DNA of 64,000 nucleotides from Adiantum capillus-veneris (GCA_014529385.2 CM043955.1:141390640-141454639), one strand, 5' to 3'. Counted from the first letter of the stretch, positions 47,584 through 61,671 are shown. Translations and numbers: made by a program. The notes: generated from the letters alone by a model not told the origin.

Positions 47584-48787
47584 GACTGACAAATCCGAGG
47601 TTACCAGTGAAGGCACTTTTGAAGATTCAAAAAGTATCACTATATCTAGTTCTAATGATGAGGATGAAGTTTCATTCTTGCTATTGAGCGAGGAGAAGAG
47701 AGAAATTGGTGAAGTATTACAAGTGTCAAGGGATATAAATGCTTCAAGCCATTTAGAACAACTTGAGGAGTTTATACAGCCTAAACAGGAATTGCTAGTG
47801 AAAAAGAGGTTGATTCAAAACATGTTGAGTGCTGATTTGACACAAAGATAAAGAAGGGAGTTATATTGAACAATGCTGGATAGGTTTCCAATTCTTTTCA
47901 TCACATCATATCAAGAAATAAGGGTTTTGTTGGAGATCCTATGAAGATTGAACTAGTTGAAGGGGCAAAGCCAATAAGACAAAGATTAAGACGGATGGGT
48001 AAGGAGAAAATGAATGCTTTAAAGGAAGAAGTGGATAAACTTTTGGATGCAGGGTTCATTGTGCTAGTTGATAATGTTGAATGGGTGAGACCTATAGTGG
48101 TCACTCCAAAGAAAGATGGGCGTTGCAAATTGAAGAAATATCTGGCATGTTTGATGACAATTGTCACAAATGAGATGCTATCAATGGAGGAAGATAGTGT
48201 GAAGACATTTGAAAATGTGAATGAGGTTCCTGGGAATGAGCTACAACATTTGTTCACCCTATAAACCTCTGCTTGTCATGAATAATCAAGCAGGCTACGG
48301 GGGGTTGGCAAGCTATGTCAGGCATTTTTTGGATGAGCACAAAGTCATTAGATCATGTCAAAAATCTTGTTAACTAGCTTGATGTATATATGTGTGCATA
48401 GTGCTTCGAGTCTTATGAGTGACCATGTAAAATTTATGTACAAAGGTTTGGTTTTGATGGGATTGTGTACTAGTGTTTTGGGTTGTTCGAGTCTCCAAAA
48501 CATGGTTTTCAATAATTATTTTCAGCCGTTCTTTATAGCTTGAGAATCAGACTTGTACATAATGAGTTATGTGCATCCAAATAGGGCGGTGTTGACTTAG
48601 TGGTTGCAGATGCATGCGACAAAAGCAACTAGGCCAACTTGATGATCTAAAATCACAAATGTTGAGATTTTAAATTTTTGGAGATAGCCAAAGTAATGGG
48701 CTCCAAGCCATTCTTTATGGTGCCGCATTTGGTGGTCGGAGCGGTGCACTATACTTCTGAGAAGTTGGTCCTAAGAAGGGGTCAAGC

Positions 48788-49400
48788 TGTAAAATTTTAT
48801 GTGGGAAGAGGGAGTTGGAGAAGTGTGGGAGGAATGTGCCATGTGGAAATGGGATAATCCCACATATGCGAGCTTGGGCTTAAATAAAAGGGTATATAGG
48901 GCAAGTTGGGAGCCCATAATGGGTGTATCACTTGAGAGGAGCTTCGGAGGAGCTTGCTATGGGGGCTCGTGGACTCTTGGGGGAGAAGGGGGTGCATTTT
49001 TGGCTTCACATTGTCTTCCCAGGCGCCTGGCTCCACTTTCTGGTCAAAAAGTCACTTGCCCCCACCCCTTCCCTTGGCCAAAAAGTCACCGGTTGCACAT
49101 TTCCTACCCAATTTGGACCAAATAAATGGATCCTTGCAAGAGAACCTTGTCAGTTAAGGAGAGAAGAAATCTCTTGGAATAAAAAATCCAAAGAGGCCCC
49201 ATTTTATAGCTGCAACACCTACACCCCCAACTTTGAGTGGCCATAACTCTCTCATCTTTTATATTTTTTAGTCTATGGATACACTATGGAAATCTACTCA
49301 AGATGATCTATGTCATTATGTCCTTGGTTTCTCCTAGTTTCAAGTGTGTTTCATGCTATAAGGTTTCTTCATAGATCTTTACAAGTGCTTATCACAGGTG
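48788..49400 (+). repeat. LTR after F (end uncertain)
   Basis: The segment starts TGTAAAATTTTATGTGG right after a purine-rich tract. A TATATAGG box lies at 48893. The end may be near CTTATCACA at 49390-49398, but no primer site is certain. The next coding relic on the same strand is gag G, so this LTR may be shared by F and G. Confidence 0.55.
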
Positions 49401-49934
49401 ATTTTGGCAGTGCTATAGTTATTCCTTCTTTCGATGGTGTGACTCGTGCAAGGCACTCGTTTTCCTTGTCGTATGCACGCTAACATTGTATAATGTCTCA
49501 AGTGCCAAATTAGAGGTAAAAACTCACATCTAAGCTCACATAAGTGTTTGACTTCAAAAGATAAGGTTAGAAACCAAGTTTCATTCAATTTGGATCACTT
49601 TTGGCTTAGCTAACCTCCTCAAGAAGTTGTAGGTAACCAAACAGAAAAAGGACTGATAGATCTGACTAAAAGTGTTGGAATCAAGTCTCCAGGCACAGGT
49701 TGACTATTTTGACCATAAATTGAGCTTCCAGTATCGGATTCAAAAACTTTTTTATCAAAAAGAAGCTCCAGATTAGCTCTACAAGATTCAGTGTGACCCC
49801 TGAACAACAATGAGAGAATTGTGAGAAAATAATAGGGGTTTTGGAAATAGTTTTAACGTTTTCCTAGCCTAAGCACTTGAACACATTGGTATAAGTCTTC
49901 TTACATCAAGTTCAAGTTATTAATCCCAGAGATC
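49401..49934. other. Spacer before gag G
   Basis: No domain or repeat is recognised. By position it would be the leader of G. Confidence 0.35.
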
Positions 49935-52853
49935 ATGTCCTCTTTATATTCAAACTCAGCCTATATAAGCTTCAATATCCCAATGGTAGAGGAGCATTTT
50001 CCCACAATGGATCTTCCAAACTTGCAATTAATAAAGACCAATTTTTTTGAGAGAGTTTGGATGAAAGATCATGAGAGAGAAGGACTGTATAGATACATTG
50101 ACGGTAGTGAGGTCAACCTCTATAGGTGCTCAGAGCCATACCCAAAAGAGCTGACGTATTACAAGCTCTTATATGTCTATACATACAGAGTCGACTGTCA
50201 ACAGAATTCTATAGTAGCTGACAAGTATAGATGAGAATACAGCAATGTACAAAGCACAAATCCACAAACTGCATTAGGAATAGGTGGATATTTGGTCAAT
50301 ATAGGACCATAGATACCCCCACCAAACACGAGTATTCCTACAAGAATTCTAGAAAGGGAGCCACTTGGATTCCCTTCTAGAGCAATGATGAGAGAAGAAA
50401 TGACCACAGAGGTGTCTTACATGCCTCCTCAAGTGAATCTCCCCAATAGACCAATCTCCAACAAAACAACCAATCCCTTCTAAGAAGAACCTAGCCATAG
50501 TAGAAGGTCTAAAACGAGAGAAGGATTGGGAGTGTCTATGGATAGACTTGTAAACAATCCGCGGGCTAGAACAACCCAGATCCACAAATGGGTAAATAAG
50601 GAATACTCCTGAGATAAAGATCCGAGAGATCACGTAGGGGATCTCAAAAAAGTAAATAGAGCAGAGGAAGTTTTAGATTTTGCAACACAATTTGTAAGAT
50701 TTGAATTGACTCTAGAAGATGACGTTGCTACATGGTTTTACTCAATGGAAAGATGTAATTTTGAGACTCCAGATGAGCTGTTTGAGGAATTCATCAAAGA
50801 ATTCTTGCTGAAAGGCATAGCTCATAATATGGTCTTGCAAATTCACAGATTCAAGAAGAAAGAGGGTGAATCAGTACGCAAAGTGGCATTATGGCTCAAA
50901 AGATATGTCAAGTTCTATCCAAGATCTGAACTACCTATGTAGGCACCTATGTAGGCACGAGTAATGTTGATCTTTATCCAAGGAATGAGACATGCGGGTC
51001 CTAAAAAGTATCTGCATATGATAAGGAGCTTGACGCTAAACGAATTGATCAAAGAAGCTCTTTATATGGTGGATAACTGTGAGGAATAGAAAGAAAAGGA
51101 TTGTAAGAGTCAAGAGGACGACACATCCTCTTGGCACAGTGATTCACAGATGAGTGAGTCCATTGAAAAACCAGCGTACCTATCGATCAAGGAAAGTTTA
51201 TCGACAAAATGGTGAAGAGGCTAACTCCTCTTATAAAACTTGATTCGGGGGAGCCTAAGTGGTGTAAAATTGAGAGAAAATGGACAAACCATACGAAGAA
51301 GAGTGTTACTATGGCATGGAATATGCTAGGGCAAGGTATGTACAACCTATTCCAATAGCACCTCCTCCACCTAGATACGTTATGAGGAATGCATCACAAC
51401 CAGTAGGAGTTTCAAAGCCACATCATTTCTTAGAACAACCTCCACTTCCAGGTTCTTGAATGCTTGTAGACATGAGATACATATCGATGATGGAAGCATC
51501 TAACAAACAAGTGCTAGTACCAGCTACAATATATGAGTTATAACAACAAAAATGGGTATTTCCCTTCGAAGCGACAGAAGATGAGAGAAACACGCAGAGG
51601 GGTGAGGATGGTACAACCTCCACCTCCTGCGTTTTGATTTGAAGAAATAAGGTATGAGATGAATGAAAGGACATTGCGTTTCATTGTGAATAGAAGAAGA
51701 TCTTCAACCAAAGGCAAATTATCACAAAAGCCGTGACAAGCACTTGGTCAAACAATGTCCTCAGACAAAGATCACAATTAAATGCCTATTGTCTTGATTG
51801 TGCAGTCATTCACTTGATCCCCAATTGTTCAAACCGAGTCATAAAGATCATAACAAATGTATGAGGAATCATTCAACATCCTAGTATCTCGAAAAATGAA
51901 AAACATTGTACCAATTTAAGTAGTTACAAGAGTGCAGGCTCAAAAGGAAGCTAATGAGAACCTAGAGATAGAGAAACCAAAAACTGGCACGAGTCCAGAG
52001 ACGGGTTCGATGCACCTAGTCAACAAACCAAGAGTAAACAAAAAATTTGGAAAGCTAGAAAGGCTAGGATGAGAGCACGTAGGGAATGAGAGAAAAACTC
52101 CCTAGATGAGGAGCTTACCTAAGCGAAAGAGAAGATAAGACAACATGAGGAAAGGTTTGCGCATCCTCTTATGTGGACATCTCAACCTCTAGAAGAACCA
52201 TCCACGGGGCAGAAATTGAGAAGTGCTACTTCAGGAGGATAAGTATTGGTCGAGAAGGTTAATGAGCCATTAGATGCCCTTCTAAAAGCCTATGAAACAC
52301 GGCTAAAAAAAACCAAACCCAAGAATAGAGTTGGATGACATATCCATATGCAAAACTAGAAAATCAAACGCTTGAAATGTGCCAAAAAATGATTCAAACA
52401 GCCCAAGCTTCACTAGAACCACCAGTTGGAAAACCTGAGGATGTGATCCTTGTCCCAACTACACCAGTAATCCTACCAAACTAGGAATGAAAAGAGCTAG
52501 ATTTCATTCACAAATACAAACCAAAGCTCAAGGACCCAGCATCAAAGCCAAGGATAATGTTTAATACCATGGATAACTCTTTCGAGGGATTTCACATAGC
52601 TATACCTAAGGGTTGCAAAGAAAAAGATGGTCTTGACAAATTGTGGAAACAAGTCAGAGAGGCCAATGAGCTAAGCAGACAAGTAAACCCGACGAGTGAT
52701 GGAAGAGAAGTGTCTCTTCCACCAATAGAGGAAATTGAGACTGGATCTCAAATGAATCTAGAAGTCCAATCATATTGGGGAGACAAAGGATCTATACAAT
52801 CTATGGACAATCAACCCCATTCACTAACAACACTACCATCTAGCCTTGAATAG
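49935..52853 (+). pseudogene. gag relic G
   Basis: The clearest part is 50640-50942, a retrotransposon gag block: LTLEDDVATWFYSMERCNF, then ELFEEFIKEFLL and KEGESVRKVALWLKRYVKFYP. 49935-50234 and 52557-52853 are further openings of 99 and 98 codons without known domains. A cysteine-bearing stretch near 51785-51840 may be a ruined zinc knuckle. Many stops separate the pieces. No pol follows; the H array begins about 90 bases later. Confidence 0.65.
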
Positions 52854-52941
52854 GTACGTCCAAGTTTCCATTAAAACTACATGGCATAAGAGCTAGAGTT
52901 GGTCAGCTAAGCTTGGGGTGTTCACTAGGACATGTAAGATA

Positions 52942-55664
52942 TGTGAGATCCCCGCTCAGTTACCATATCCATTTGGAGGGAATTTGACAGATCTCTAGAC
53001 CCTAATCGCTTGAGAAAACATAGTCAAGAGGGTATTGATTTTCAATGGACGGTCTCTCGTTACCAGTAACTTGAGTCCTAACCATTGAAGAGCATTACTA
53101 CTTATGTCTTGCAGGGAAAGCATGAACTAGTATAAGAATATAACATTCCTAATTCCCACTTTCCAAAAGAGAGGAACAAAAATGCCTTTTCTCCCATAAC
53201 TTTCAGAGACACGTAAAATTGGGACTTCTCGACTCTTGGTACAATGAGTCTCTAATTTTTATTCTCCTAGCAATAAGGAGTGGAGAGTATCTTGACTAAT
53301 TGATACCACCCATCCTTGACTGGAAACCTGAGCCAGTCCTCACTTTCCACCTTGCACACGCACTTTTTAGCTTGTTTTCTAATAACTAACACATGATTGT
53401 TCATATACAAAATTCCTTTTAAGGGTTTCCTTCAAAAGTTTGTTAAAAAACCCTTCAAACATTATCAAATCGGCACCAAGACAATCTTTCCTCAATAAAA
53501 ACTTGACATAAGACATTACTTCATTATATTTCAATACTCCGGAATCATAGAAACTTCTTCTGGTGGATGTCCACTCTATATGTTGTCATTGGTTGCCCAT
53601 ACGACCAATAGTGGACTACATCTCCTAGAGTAACTCTCCGGTGTGCCAACTTTTCTTGAAATAAACCAAATTGTCTCATAGAAATGGATCAACTTTATGC
53701 ATAGAAATGCATGGCTCCTATGTAGAAGCGCAAGCTATCTCCCTGTGATCAAAGGAGAGTTCGGACTAAATCAATATTGGAATAAAATGAAATAAGGTTG
53801 AGAGAGCTCTTTCTAGGCAAACATTTCTTTCCTAATTGAGACAGTATATCCTCAAATAGTCTTTCCATACTAATACAACTTAAAAGCATTTAACAAGTTC
53901 AATTGACTCAGTGTCAAATTAGGACTGACCCAATGTCTAGGTAGTTTTCTCTTTCCTAATTACTCATGATGCATTCAAAAAAGAAGTTTCCTACCTGTTC
54001 TTGAGAAATAACATCACTTTGTGGGATAAGGGGCATATCCTTATCCATCGGGGCATTTCCTTTGCCTTTACCATCACTAGTTCCGGCTCCGTGATAAGTG
54101 TGATGCACCATAGCACGTTCTCTTGGGTGCCATTCCCACTACTAGATACTTAACTTAACTTGAGAAGTTTGTAAGCTAAAGTGTAAATAACCCAATGGAA
54201 GTAAGGTAATTGATTTTAGGTGCTTCAACACCAACAATTTATGGTTATGACATACATTACTCCAACATATGCTTTGATTAATTATGTCATAGTCTTATTG
54301 ATACACATGCGCTATATAACCCATGCAATATTCTCACTCCCTTGCATTTGTGGATGTCCATAATATAAATTTGGCAAGATTAACGCATACTAAGTTTAGG
54401 CTAAGCACCTCAGTTACCACGAGTAAATGGTGATTGATTTTTAACTTCCTTTCTCTCAATTTTTAATGCAAATTTTAACAAGAGACTTGTGTACGTCAAC
54501 ACAATTGAGTGCATAACGCGAGTATCATAATCATGAATTTGCAATAAAAACACATGCTATAGATTGTTTCAATCTTGCAACATCTTGAGGAATCATAGTA
54601 GAGTTTCCGATGTATCCCAGCAAGTTTTAGATAGATACGAATAAGAATGGTAGTGGTAGATAGGGAGTCCTCGAGAAGAGAACAGAATAGAGATGTAGAA
54701 GTGAATTGATGCATTAAATTTACATTATCGGATTGTACCTAGAAGTTTTGATCTCTCAAGGCCTTGTAGAAGCTTCACCAATGAGTAGCCACAGCAGCAG
54801 AGTCTCCCTATCTCCGATGTGTGTTCAAGTGTGTATACAATGAGTGGGAATTCCCTTTATATAGACATTTGAAGGTGTCTTGTTGCCCAATTCAGCCCCA
54901 TACCTCCCCTACTTGGCCCCCTCTTGCTAAATGTGAGTGGGGAGGTGTCACAAGCTCCCACTTAGTCATTAGAGGTGTCCCTCTTTACCCTTTTGGGTGA
55001 TACACCTCATGTACTTACCCATGCTTATAGTCAACCATACCATAAGAGATGGGTCCATGGCTAAGGGTCATTTATGGGCATCCATAGACATACATATAGA
55101 TGCACATACATACACATGCACATGCATACACATACATACCTTAGACTTAGGAATTAATTTATCAACACTAGGATGAAAAGTAATTGTCTAAGCAAAAAAC
55201 ACTCACCTTTATAGTGATGGGAGCCCATGGCCATTTCCCTTTACAGTAGTGTGGCAGAGCTTCAAGATGAAGATGTTACAGCAGCACCACATCATTAATT
55301 GGTCACATTCCTCCTGAGTTAGTGAGGCGGGACCAGTTTCTACAGCAACCTCATCTCGTACAGAGTACAGGAGACGAGAGAGATAGAGAGATAAGAGAGG
55401 GGCAAGAGAGAAGGGGAAAGAGGAAGGTAATGCGTAGTATTTCAGACTTGCAGTAGGTCATTGAAGAGGGCAAAAAATGAAAGAGCGAGCCCGCCCGCCT
55501 TCCTTCATAGCACTTTAATTAGCTACTAATGGTTAGGTGTTTATTAAAGGCACCTCTAAAAATATCCCTACTGATTTTAATCCAATAATTTACCCAAGGC
55601 TCTTTAGGTTAAATAGTCCCCAATTAAAAAACACCACAAGGATATTAACACACTATCCCTAGTA

Positions 55665-55730
<66 letters not shown>

Positions 55731-56112
55731 AGCTTATCAAAATTTAATTCTAAAAGTTTCTATTAAAACACAAGCTTGAGGATGACAAACTAAGGTGTGT
55801 GATGCACACACATGCTATATTTAGTATATTTCAAAGCGGGTAGTTATTTTTATGGAAATTTATGAGGAGGTAGATTTAGATGAAATGATCACGTCTAGGT
55901 GGATGTAAGCACCTCAAAACACACTATATTTGGATAAAAGTGACAAAAAAGTGAAATTTTGATTTTTGAAAATATTGCATCAACATATTCATCATTAGCT
56001 CATCAGAGGTGAAAAACTGTCAAAATTAGAAACTTTTTATTTATGACCAAAATGGCCTGATATTAATCCTTTACATGGGAATCCCCTCTCCAAGGGAGGC
56101 AGAGACCTTACA
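52942..56112 (-). repeat. H1 LTR, about 3.17 kb
   Basis: On the minus strand it starts TGTAAGGTCTCTG after a purine-rich TTGGGGAGAA tract and ends GGGGATCTCACA. A TATATAAA box lies at 54863-54856. It matches the LTR at 58073-60694 except for about 540 extra bases at 55195-55735, which include the GT run. Confidence 0.85.
55666..55728. repeat. (GT)n microsatellite, about 63 bp
   Basis: An uninterrupted GT run inside the extra segment of the H1 LTR. Confidence 0.97.
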
Positions 56113-56249
56113 TTCTCCCCAACTTAAAGTATTGAAATGTCCTCATCTCAAAGGTAAGTCCAAATTATCTTTAAGGATAGATGTTTTGCCTTCTCACGTT
56201 GCATCTTCTTCAAGAAAATCCGTCCATTTGATCAGGTGCTCCATGATGC

Positions 56250-57200
56250 TTCTATTCCTATGCTCCCTTTCTCAAGTTTCAAGGATGCAAAGTTACTCTC
56301 CCATTAGCTAGGTGTCCTAATTTTGGCTCTTCCATAATTACGGAATGAGTTTGAGCCATCGCTCCTCTTCTAAAATCTCTTCCTGTGTTCCTCCACAAAA
56401 AACAGGTTGGATTCAATTCTCTACCATATAATGCTACAACAATTGCATTTGTTGTAGTTGCTACACTTCTTCTGGGACACATGTTCCTATAGTGTCCTAG
56501 CTCATCACGCTCATAACAATGGACATCAAGATGCTCAAGTTGTCGCATTGTAGATGCGGATGTTACAGGGTAAGGATGATAAGCTTGATTAACAAGCCTA
56601 GGGTTCTAATTGTTGGGCCAACCCCTTTGATTTCTAAAGTCTTCTCTCCCTTGATTCGTGGTCATTCATTTAGCTGGAGGTGTTACCCTTAAGAGAGCAT
56701 CCTGGAGTGATTTAGGTCTTATCGCTTCAAGATGGGTATCCAAGGGTTGATTGAATCCTTGACAAAAGTGTGCTAGCTGCTGCTCTATGGACATTTTTTG
56801 GACATATCTTTGCAAGGGTACAAATTTAGAGTAGTACTGCCCTACTAATAAGAATAGCTGTTTTAGAGCAAAGAAATCATTAATTTTGGCATCTCAATGA
56901 GCGGGTGGAAGGTATCATGTTGTAACCACTCCTTTAATATCCTCCCGAGATTGGGAAGATTCTGAAGCACCCAAGTCCTTGCAATGTTGTTTCCACCATA
57001 TTTTTGCATCACCAGTAAGACAAAACATTGCAAGCATAGTTTGGTTGCCAGGTTGGGTCCCTGCAACTTCCAAATAGTCTTCCATTGCCTCAATCCAGGC
57101 TTCATCATTGTGCTCGATATGGCCTCCCTCGCCTTTGAATGTGGGTGGTTGGGCTTGTTTCAAGAGAAGTTTTTTCTCCTATACGGCCATGTATAACGCA
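56250..57200 (-). pseudogene. gag of element H1
   Basis: On the minus strand the capsid part begins PPTFKGEGGHIEHNDEAWIE and continues MEDYLEVAG and TGDAKIWWKQHCKD (57163-56915), typical of chromovirus-type gag. Further along, 56548-56279 has a zinc knuckle CYERDELGHYRNMCP, where Glu replaces the second Cys of CX2CX4HX4C. Frames are broken between the parts. Protease, RT and integrase are missing; the polypurine tract and LTR follow within about 150 bases, so this element is internally deleted. Confidence 0.8.
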
Positions 57201-58072
57201 TTTTATGTATCTATAAAATAATATGCTTGTCGATGGTTTGATTTAAACACTTAACGCAATATCAAGTGCTTCAAACTTTCACTACTCAAGGAAAAATTTT
57301 GAAATCAACTAAATTAATTAGATTCAAGATTCCATAAGTTTATTTATATCAAGATATGTACAAAGTTGAGAAGCTAGATAAGCATACTTTTATTCCCTTA
57401 CGATATATACAAAGGTTAGCTCTACTAAAAAGTTATATCCTTCTTAGAGCTACATTCCCAGGGACATATTTGTGGATAAGTTTTTACAATCCAATGTTTC
57501 GTCTGATTAACAATGCTTATACACATCCTTGCCGGGTTCATATAATACAAGACTCTTATTTTGCGGAAAGATGTCAGGGACAAAAATGGGTTTGATCCTG
57601 TAAGTAGGGATCACTTTCACCACTTGGTTGAAAACCCATTCATTTAAGGTCATGTCAAGGCCATCATCAGAGATAACAGTGTATTTATCCCTAGTAGTAC
57701 CAAGGAAGTAGTAAAGATGGATAACCCGCAGCTCTTCCCCCCATCGAAGCTTCTTTAGATCAGAGGAGAGGATTTCGAGTTCCCTCACATTGACGTAGAA
57801 GATGCCACCTTCGTAGTCCCATGCGAGTTCCCATCACTTTGGATTCTTGTTGATGGAGGAGAGAAATCCTTCATCAAAATATTTATAATGCTACATCGAA
57901 AATTAAAATTTGAAGAGCGACAAGCCTCAAAATACATTATCTCAAAGGTCTTCAGCTTGAGATACTCAGCATTGGCATCTTCCTAAAACATCGATGTTGG
58001 TAAGTTCTTGAACTTAAGTCTTCAATTCATTTTTCCAAATTTTCAAACAAAAATGATTTTTCTACTACCCCG
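57201..58072 (-). other. Leader of element H1
   Basis: No gene. From about 57340 on it matches 61690-62464, the leader of H2. The primer site expected just before 58073 is damaged; the H2 copy keeps it. Confidence 0.65.
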
Positions 58073-60694
58073 TGTAAGGTCCCCGCCCCGTTACCATATA
58101 CATTTGGCAATAGGAGGGTACCTGAGAGGTTGCTAGGCCCTAATTGCTTGAGAAAACATAGTCAAGAAGGAATTTATTTTCAATGGACGGTCGCTCGTCA
58201 TCAAGTAACTTGAGTCCAAACCATTGAAGAGGGTTCCTCTCCCTGTCTCGCAGAGAAAGCATGAATTAGGATAAGAAGTTAATGTTCCTAATTCCCACCT
58301 TCCAAAGGAGAGAAATCCAAATATCTTTTTTTCCATAACTTTCAGAGGCACGTATAATTGGAACTTCTCGACTCTTGGTACAATGACTCTCTAATTTCAA
58401 TTCTCCTAGGGAGTGGAGAGTTTTTTGACTAATTGAGACCACTCAATATCCTTGACTGGCAACTTGAGCCTATCCCCACTTTCCACCCCACACTCACACA
58501 TTTTAGATTGTTTTCTAATCACTACCACATGGTTGTTCATATACAAAATTCCTTTTAAAGGTTCCCATCAAAAGTTTGTTCAAACAGCCATTCAAACATT
58601 ATCAAATTGGCACCAAAACAATCTTTCCTAGATAAAAACTCGGCATACAACGTCACTTCATTATATTCCAATACTCCATAATCGTAGAAAATTCTTCCGA
58701 TGGATGTTCACTCCATCCGTTGTCATTGGTTGCACATACAACCAATAGTGGACTACACCCCCTGGAGTAACTCTCTCGTGTGCCACCTTTCCTTGAAATA
58801 AACCAAGTTGTCTCATAGAAATGGATCAACTTTATGCATAGAAATGCATGGCTCCTACGTAGAAGCACGAGCTATCTCCCTGTGATCAAAGGGGAGTTCG
58901 GACTAAGTCAATATTGGGATAAAATGAAATAAGGTTGAGAGAGTTCTTTCTAGGCAAACATTTCTTTCCTAATTGAGACATTATATCATCAAATAGTCCT
59001 TCCATATTAATACAACTTAAAGGAATTTAAGAAGTTCAATTGATGCGGTGTCAAATTTGGAATGACCCAATGTTTAGGTAGTTTTCTCTATCCTAATTAC
59101 TTGTGATGCATTCAAAAAAGAAGTTTTCTACCTGTTCTTGAGCAATAACCTCACTTCATGGGATAAGGGGAATATCCGTATTCATCAGGGAATTTCCTTT
59201 GCCTTTACCATCACTGGTTCCGGCTTCATGATCATAATCCACCATAGCGAGTTCTCTTGGGTGCCCTCCCGACTACTAGATACTTAACTTGAGAAGTTTG
59301 TAAGCTAAATTGTAAAGAACCAATGAAAGTAATTTAATTGATTTTAAGTGCTTTACTATCAACAATTTATGGTTATGACATACATTACTCCAACATATGC
59401 TTTGATTAATTTTGTCATAGTCTTATGATACACATACACTATAACCCATGCAATATTCTCACTCCCTTGCATTTATGTATGACCATAATACAACTTTGGC
59501 AAGCTTAATGCATACTAACTTTATGCTAAGCACCTCACTTACCACGAGTAAATGATGATTAATTTTTACCTTCCTTTCTGTCAATTTTCAGTGCAAATTT
59601 GAACAAAAAAGAGACTTGTGTATGTCGACACAATTGAGTGCATAATGAGTATCATAATCATGAATTTTCAAGAAAAACACATGCTTTAGATTGTTTCCAT
59701 CTTGAGGAATCATCAATTAGAGTATAATAAGTAGAGTTTTTTATGTATCCCAGCGAGCTTTAGATAGATAAGAATAAGAATGGTAGTAATAGACTGGGAA
59801 TTCTCAAGAAGAGAAGAGAATAGAGATGTAGAAGTGAATTGATGCATTAAATTTACATTACTGGATTGTGCCTAGGAGTTTTTGATCTCTCAAGGCCTTG
59901 TAGAAGCTTCACCAACGAGTAGCCATAGTAGCAAAGTCTCCCTATCTCTAGTGTGTGTTCAAGTGTGTAAAAAATGAGTGAGAATGCCCTTTATATAGAG
60001 ATTTGGAGGTGTCTGCTGCCCAATTCAGCCCCATACCTCCCTTACTTGCCCCCTCTTGCTAAATGGGTGTGTGGAGGTGTCAGAAGCTCCATTAGAGGTG
60101 TGCCTCTTTACCCTTTTTGGTGATAAATCCAATGTACTTACCCATGCTTATAGTCAACCATACCATAAGAGATTGGTCCATGGCTAAGGGTCATTTATCA
60201 GAATCCATGGACATACATATTCAAGCACATACATACACATTCACATGCATACCTTAGACTTACGAATTGATTTATTAACACTAGGATGAAAATAGATGTC
60301 TAGAGTGAGTGTTACCTTATCAAAATTTAATTCTGAAAAATGCTATTATAAGAAAATCTTGAGGACGACAAGCTAAAGTGTTAGATGCGCACACTTTCTA
60401 TATTTAGAAATTTTTGAAGTAGAGAGCTATTTTTATGGAAATTCACATAGTTAGATTTAAACGAGACAGACACGTCTATGTGGATGTAAGCACCTCAAAA
60501 CTTACTATGTTTGGTCAAAAGTCACAAAAAAGTAAAATTTTTATTTTTGAAAATCTTACATCAATATGTTCTTCATTATCTCATTAGAGGTGAAAAGATT
60601 GCCAAAAATGGAAACTTTCTATTTATGACCAAAATGGCCTGATATTAATCATTTGCATGGGAATGCCCCCTCCAAGGGTGACAGAGACCTTACA
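58073..60694 (-). repeat. H1/H2 shared LTR, about 2.62 kb
   Basis: On the minus strand it starts TGTAAGGTCTCTG (60694) and ends near GGGGACCTTACA (58073). TATATAAA lies at 59997-59990. It serves as the 5' LTR of H1 and the 3' LTR of H2, because only one LTR lies between the two internal regions. Confidence 0.85.
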
Positions 60695-61044
60695 TTTTCC
60701 CCAACTTGAATAATTGAGATGTCCTCATATCAAAGGTATGTCTAGATGATTTTTAAGAAGAGATGTTTTCCCTTCTCACATTGCATCTTCTTTAGGGAAA
60801 TCCGTCCATTTAATCAGGTGCTCGATGATGCTTCTATTCCTATGCTCCCTTTCTCAACTTTCAAGGATGAAAATTTATACTCTCAGTAGCTAGGTCTCCT
60901 AATGTTGGCTCTTTCATAATAACGGCATAAGTTTGGGCCATCGCTCCTCTTCCACGACCTCTTCTTGCATTCCTTCCTCCAAGACAAACAGGTTGGACTC
61001 TACCATTTAGTTCTACAAGAATTGCATTTGCAATAGTTGCTACA

Positions 61045-61671
61045 TGTTAACCGAGTCAATGTCAGTTAACACAAGCTGATAAAGACCGAAGATGTATGGA
61101 TGCACATCGAGGATGAATACAAAGAAGCAGTAAAGATTGGAGATACACATTTTCCACGTTTTTCCAAAATGGTCACGTATTGTACATTCTCGATTTATTG
61201 GAAGTTCCATGTTGTAAAGAACAGGTCAGTTAGTGTGCCTAGGTAGCGAATTCAGTAAGTGGTGGAGCCGTAAAGGCCTTGGGCGCCCGAACATTGCATG
61301 TTTTTACCCTAGGTACATAAGGCAGTGTGTAAAGGAAATTAGGTTCTCAAGCTCATTTGTTGAGAGCACTCTTTGGTGAGAGCTCTTGAGGTGTGTGGCT
61401 ATGGAGTCCTTGAGCTTCTCCTTGCTCATGTGATTTGGTTAGCACTAATCAATGCTTAATTCTCTTTCACTATGCCTCTCTCATGCTTCTTATGATTGCC
61501 TATAATGCTTAGATTAGCTAGATCATAACTAAATAGTGGTTAATCCCTCTCTAATCTTGTGTGATTGCCCTCTTTTGCTTGTGTGTGCATGTAGGTTTGA
61601 TTGTAGTGTGGTGCTCGATAGATCTATGTGTGTGTGCTTGCAATTAGTGTGTCGCATGATAGTTCAAAATT
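61045..61671 (+). repeat. E5-type LTR fragment inside H2
   Basis: It begins TGTTAACCGAG, a plausible LTR start, and from about 61380 matches the E5 LTR at 36203-36490. It is cut off before the LTR end and no target duplication is visible, so its arrival was followed by deletion. Confidence 0.75.

Larger units (their letters stand above)
47126..48264 (+). pseudogene. Element F: protease-RT deletion derivative of the E family
   Basis: The protease active site reads AYIDGGAQVCVITQS, followed by VHRLGLITCGSSRFKIRLAN and ILEQPWL. RT starts normally up to VRPIVVTPKKDGRCK at about 48128. The sequence then jumps to text that in E lies after integrase (near 46180), removing about 2.85 kb of pol. Two short tandem duplications (43 and 37 bp) also disturb the frame. 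The product could not work. Confidence 0.83.

Noticed and set aside
48799-49246. Overlapping plus-strand frames of about 67-108 codons
   Set aside because: They sit in an LTR with a TATA box and open in three frames without any known domain.
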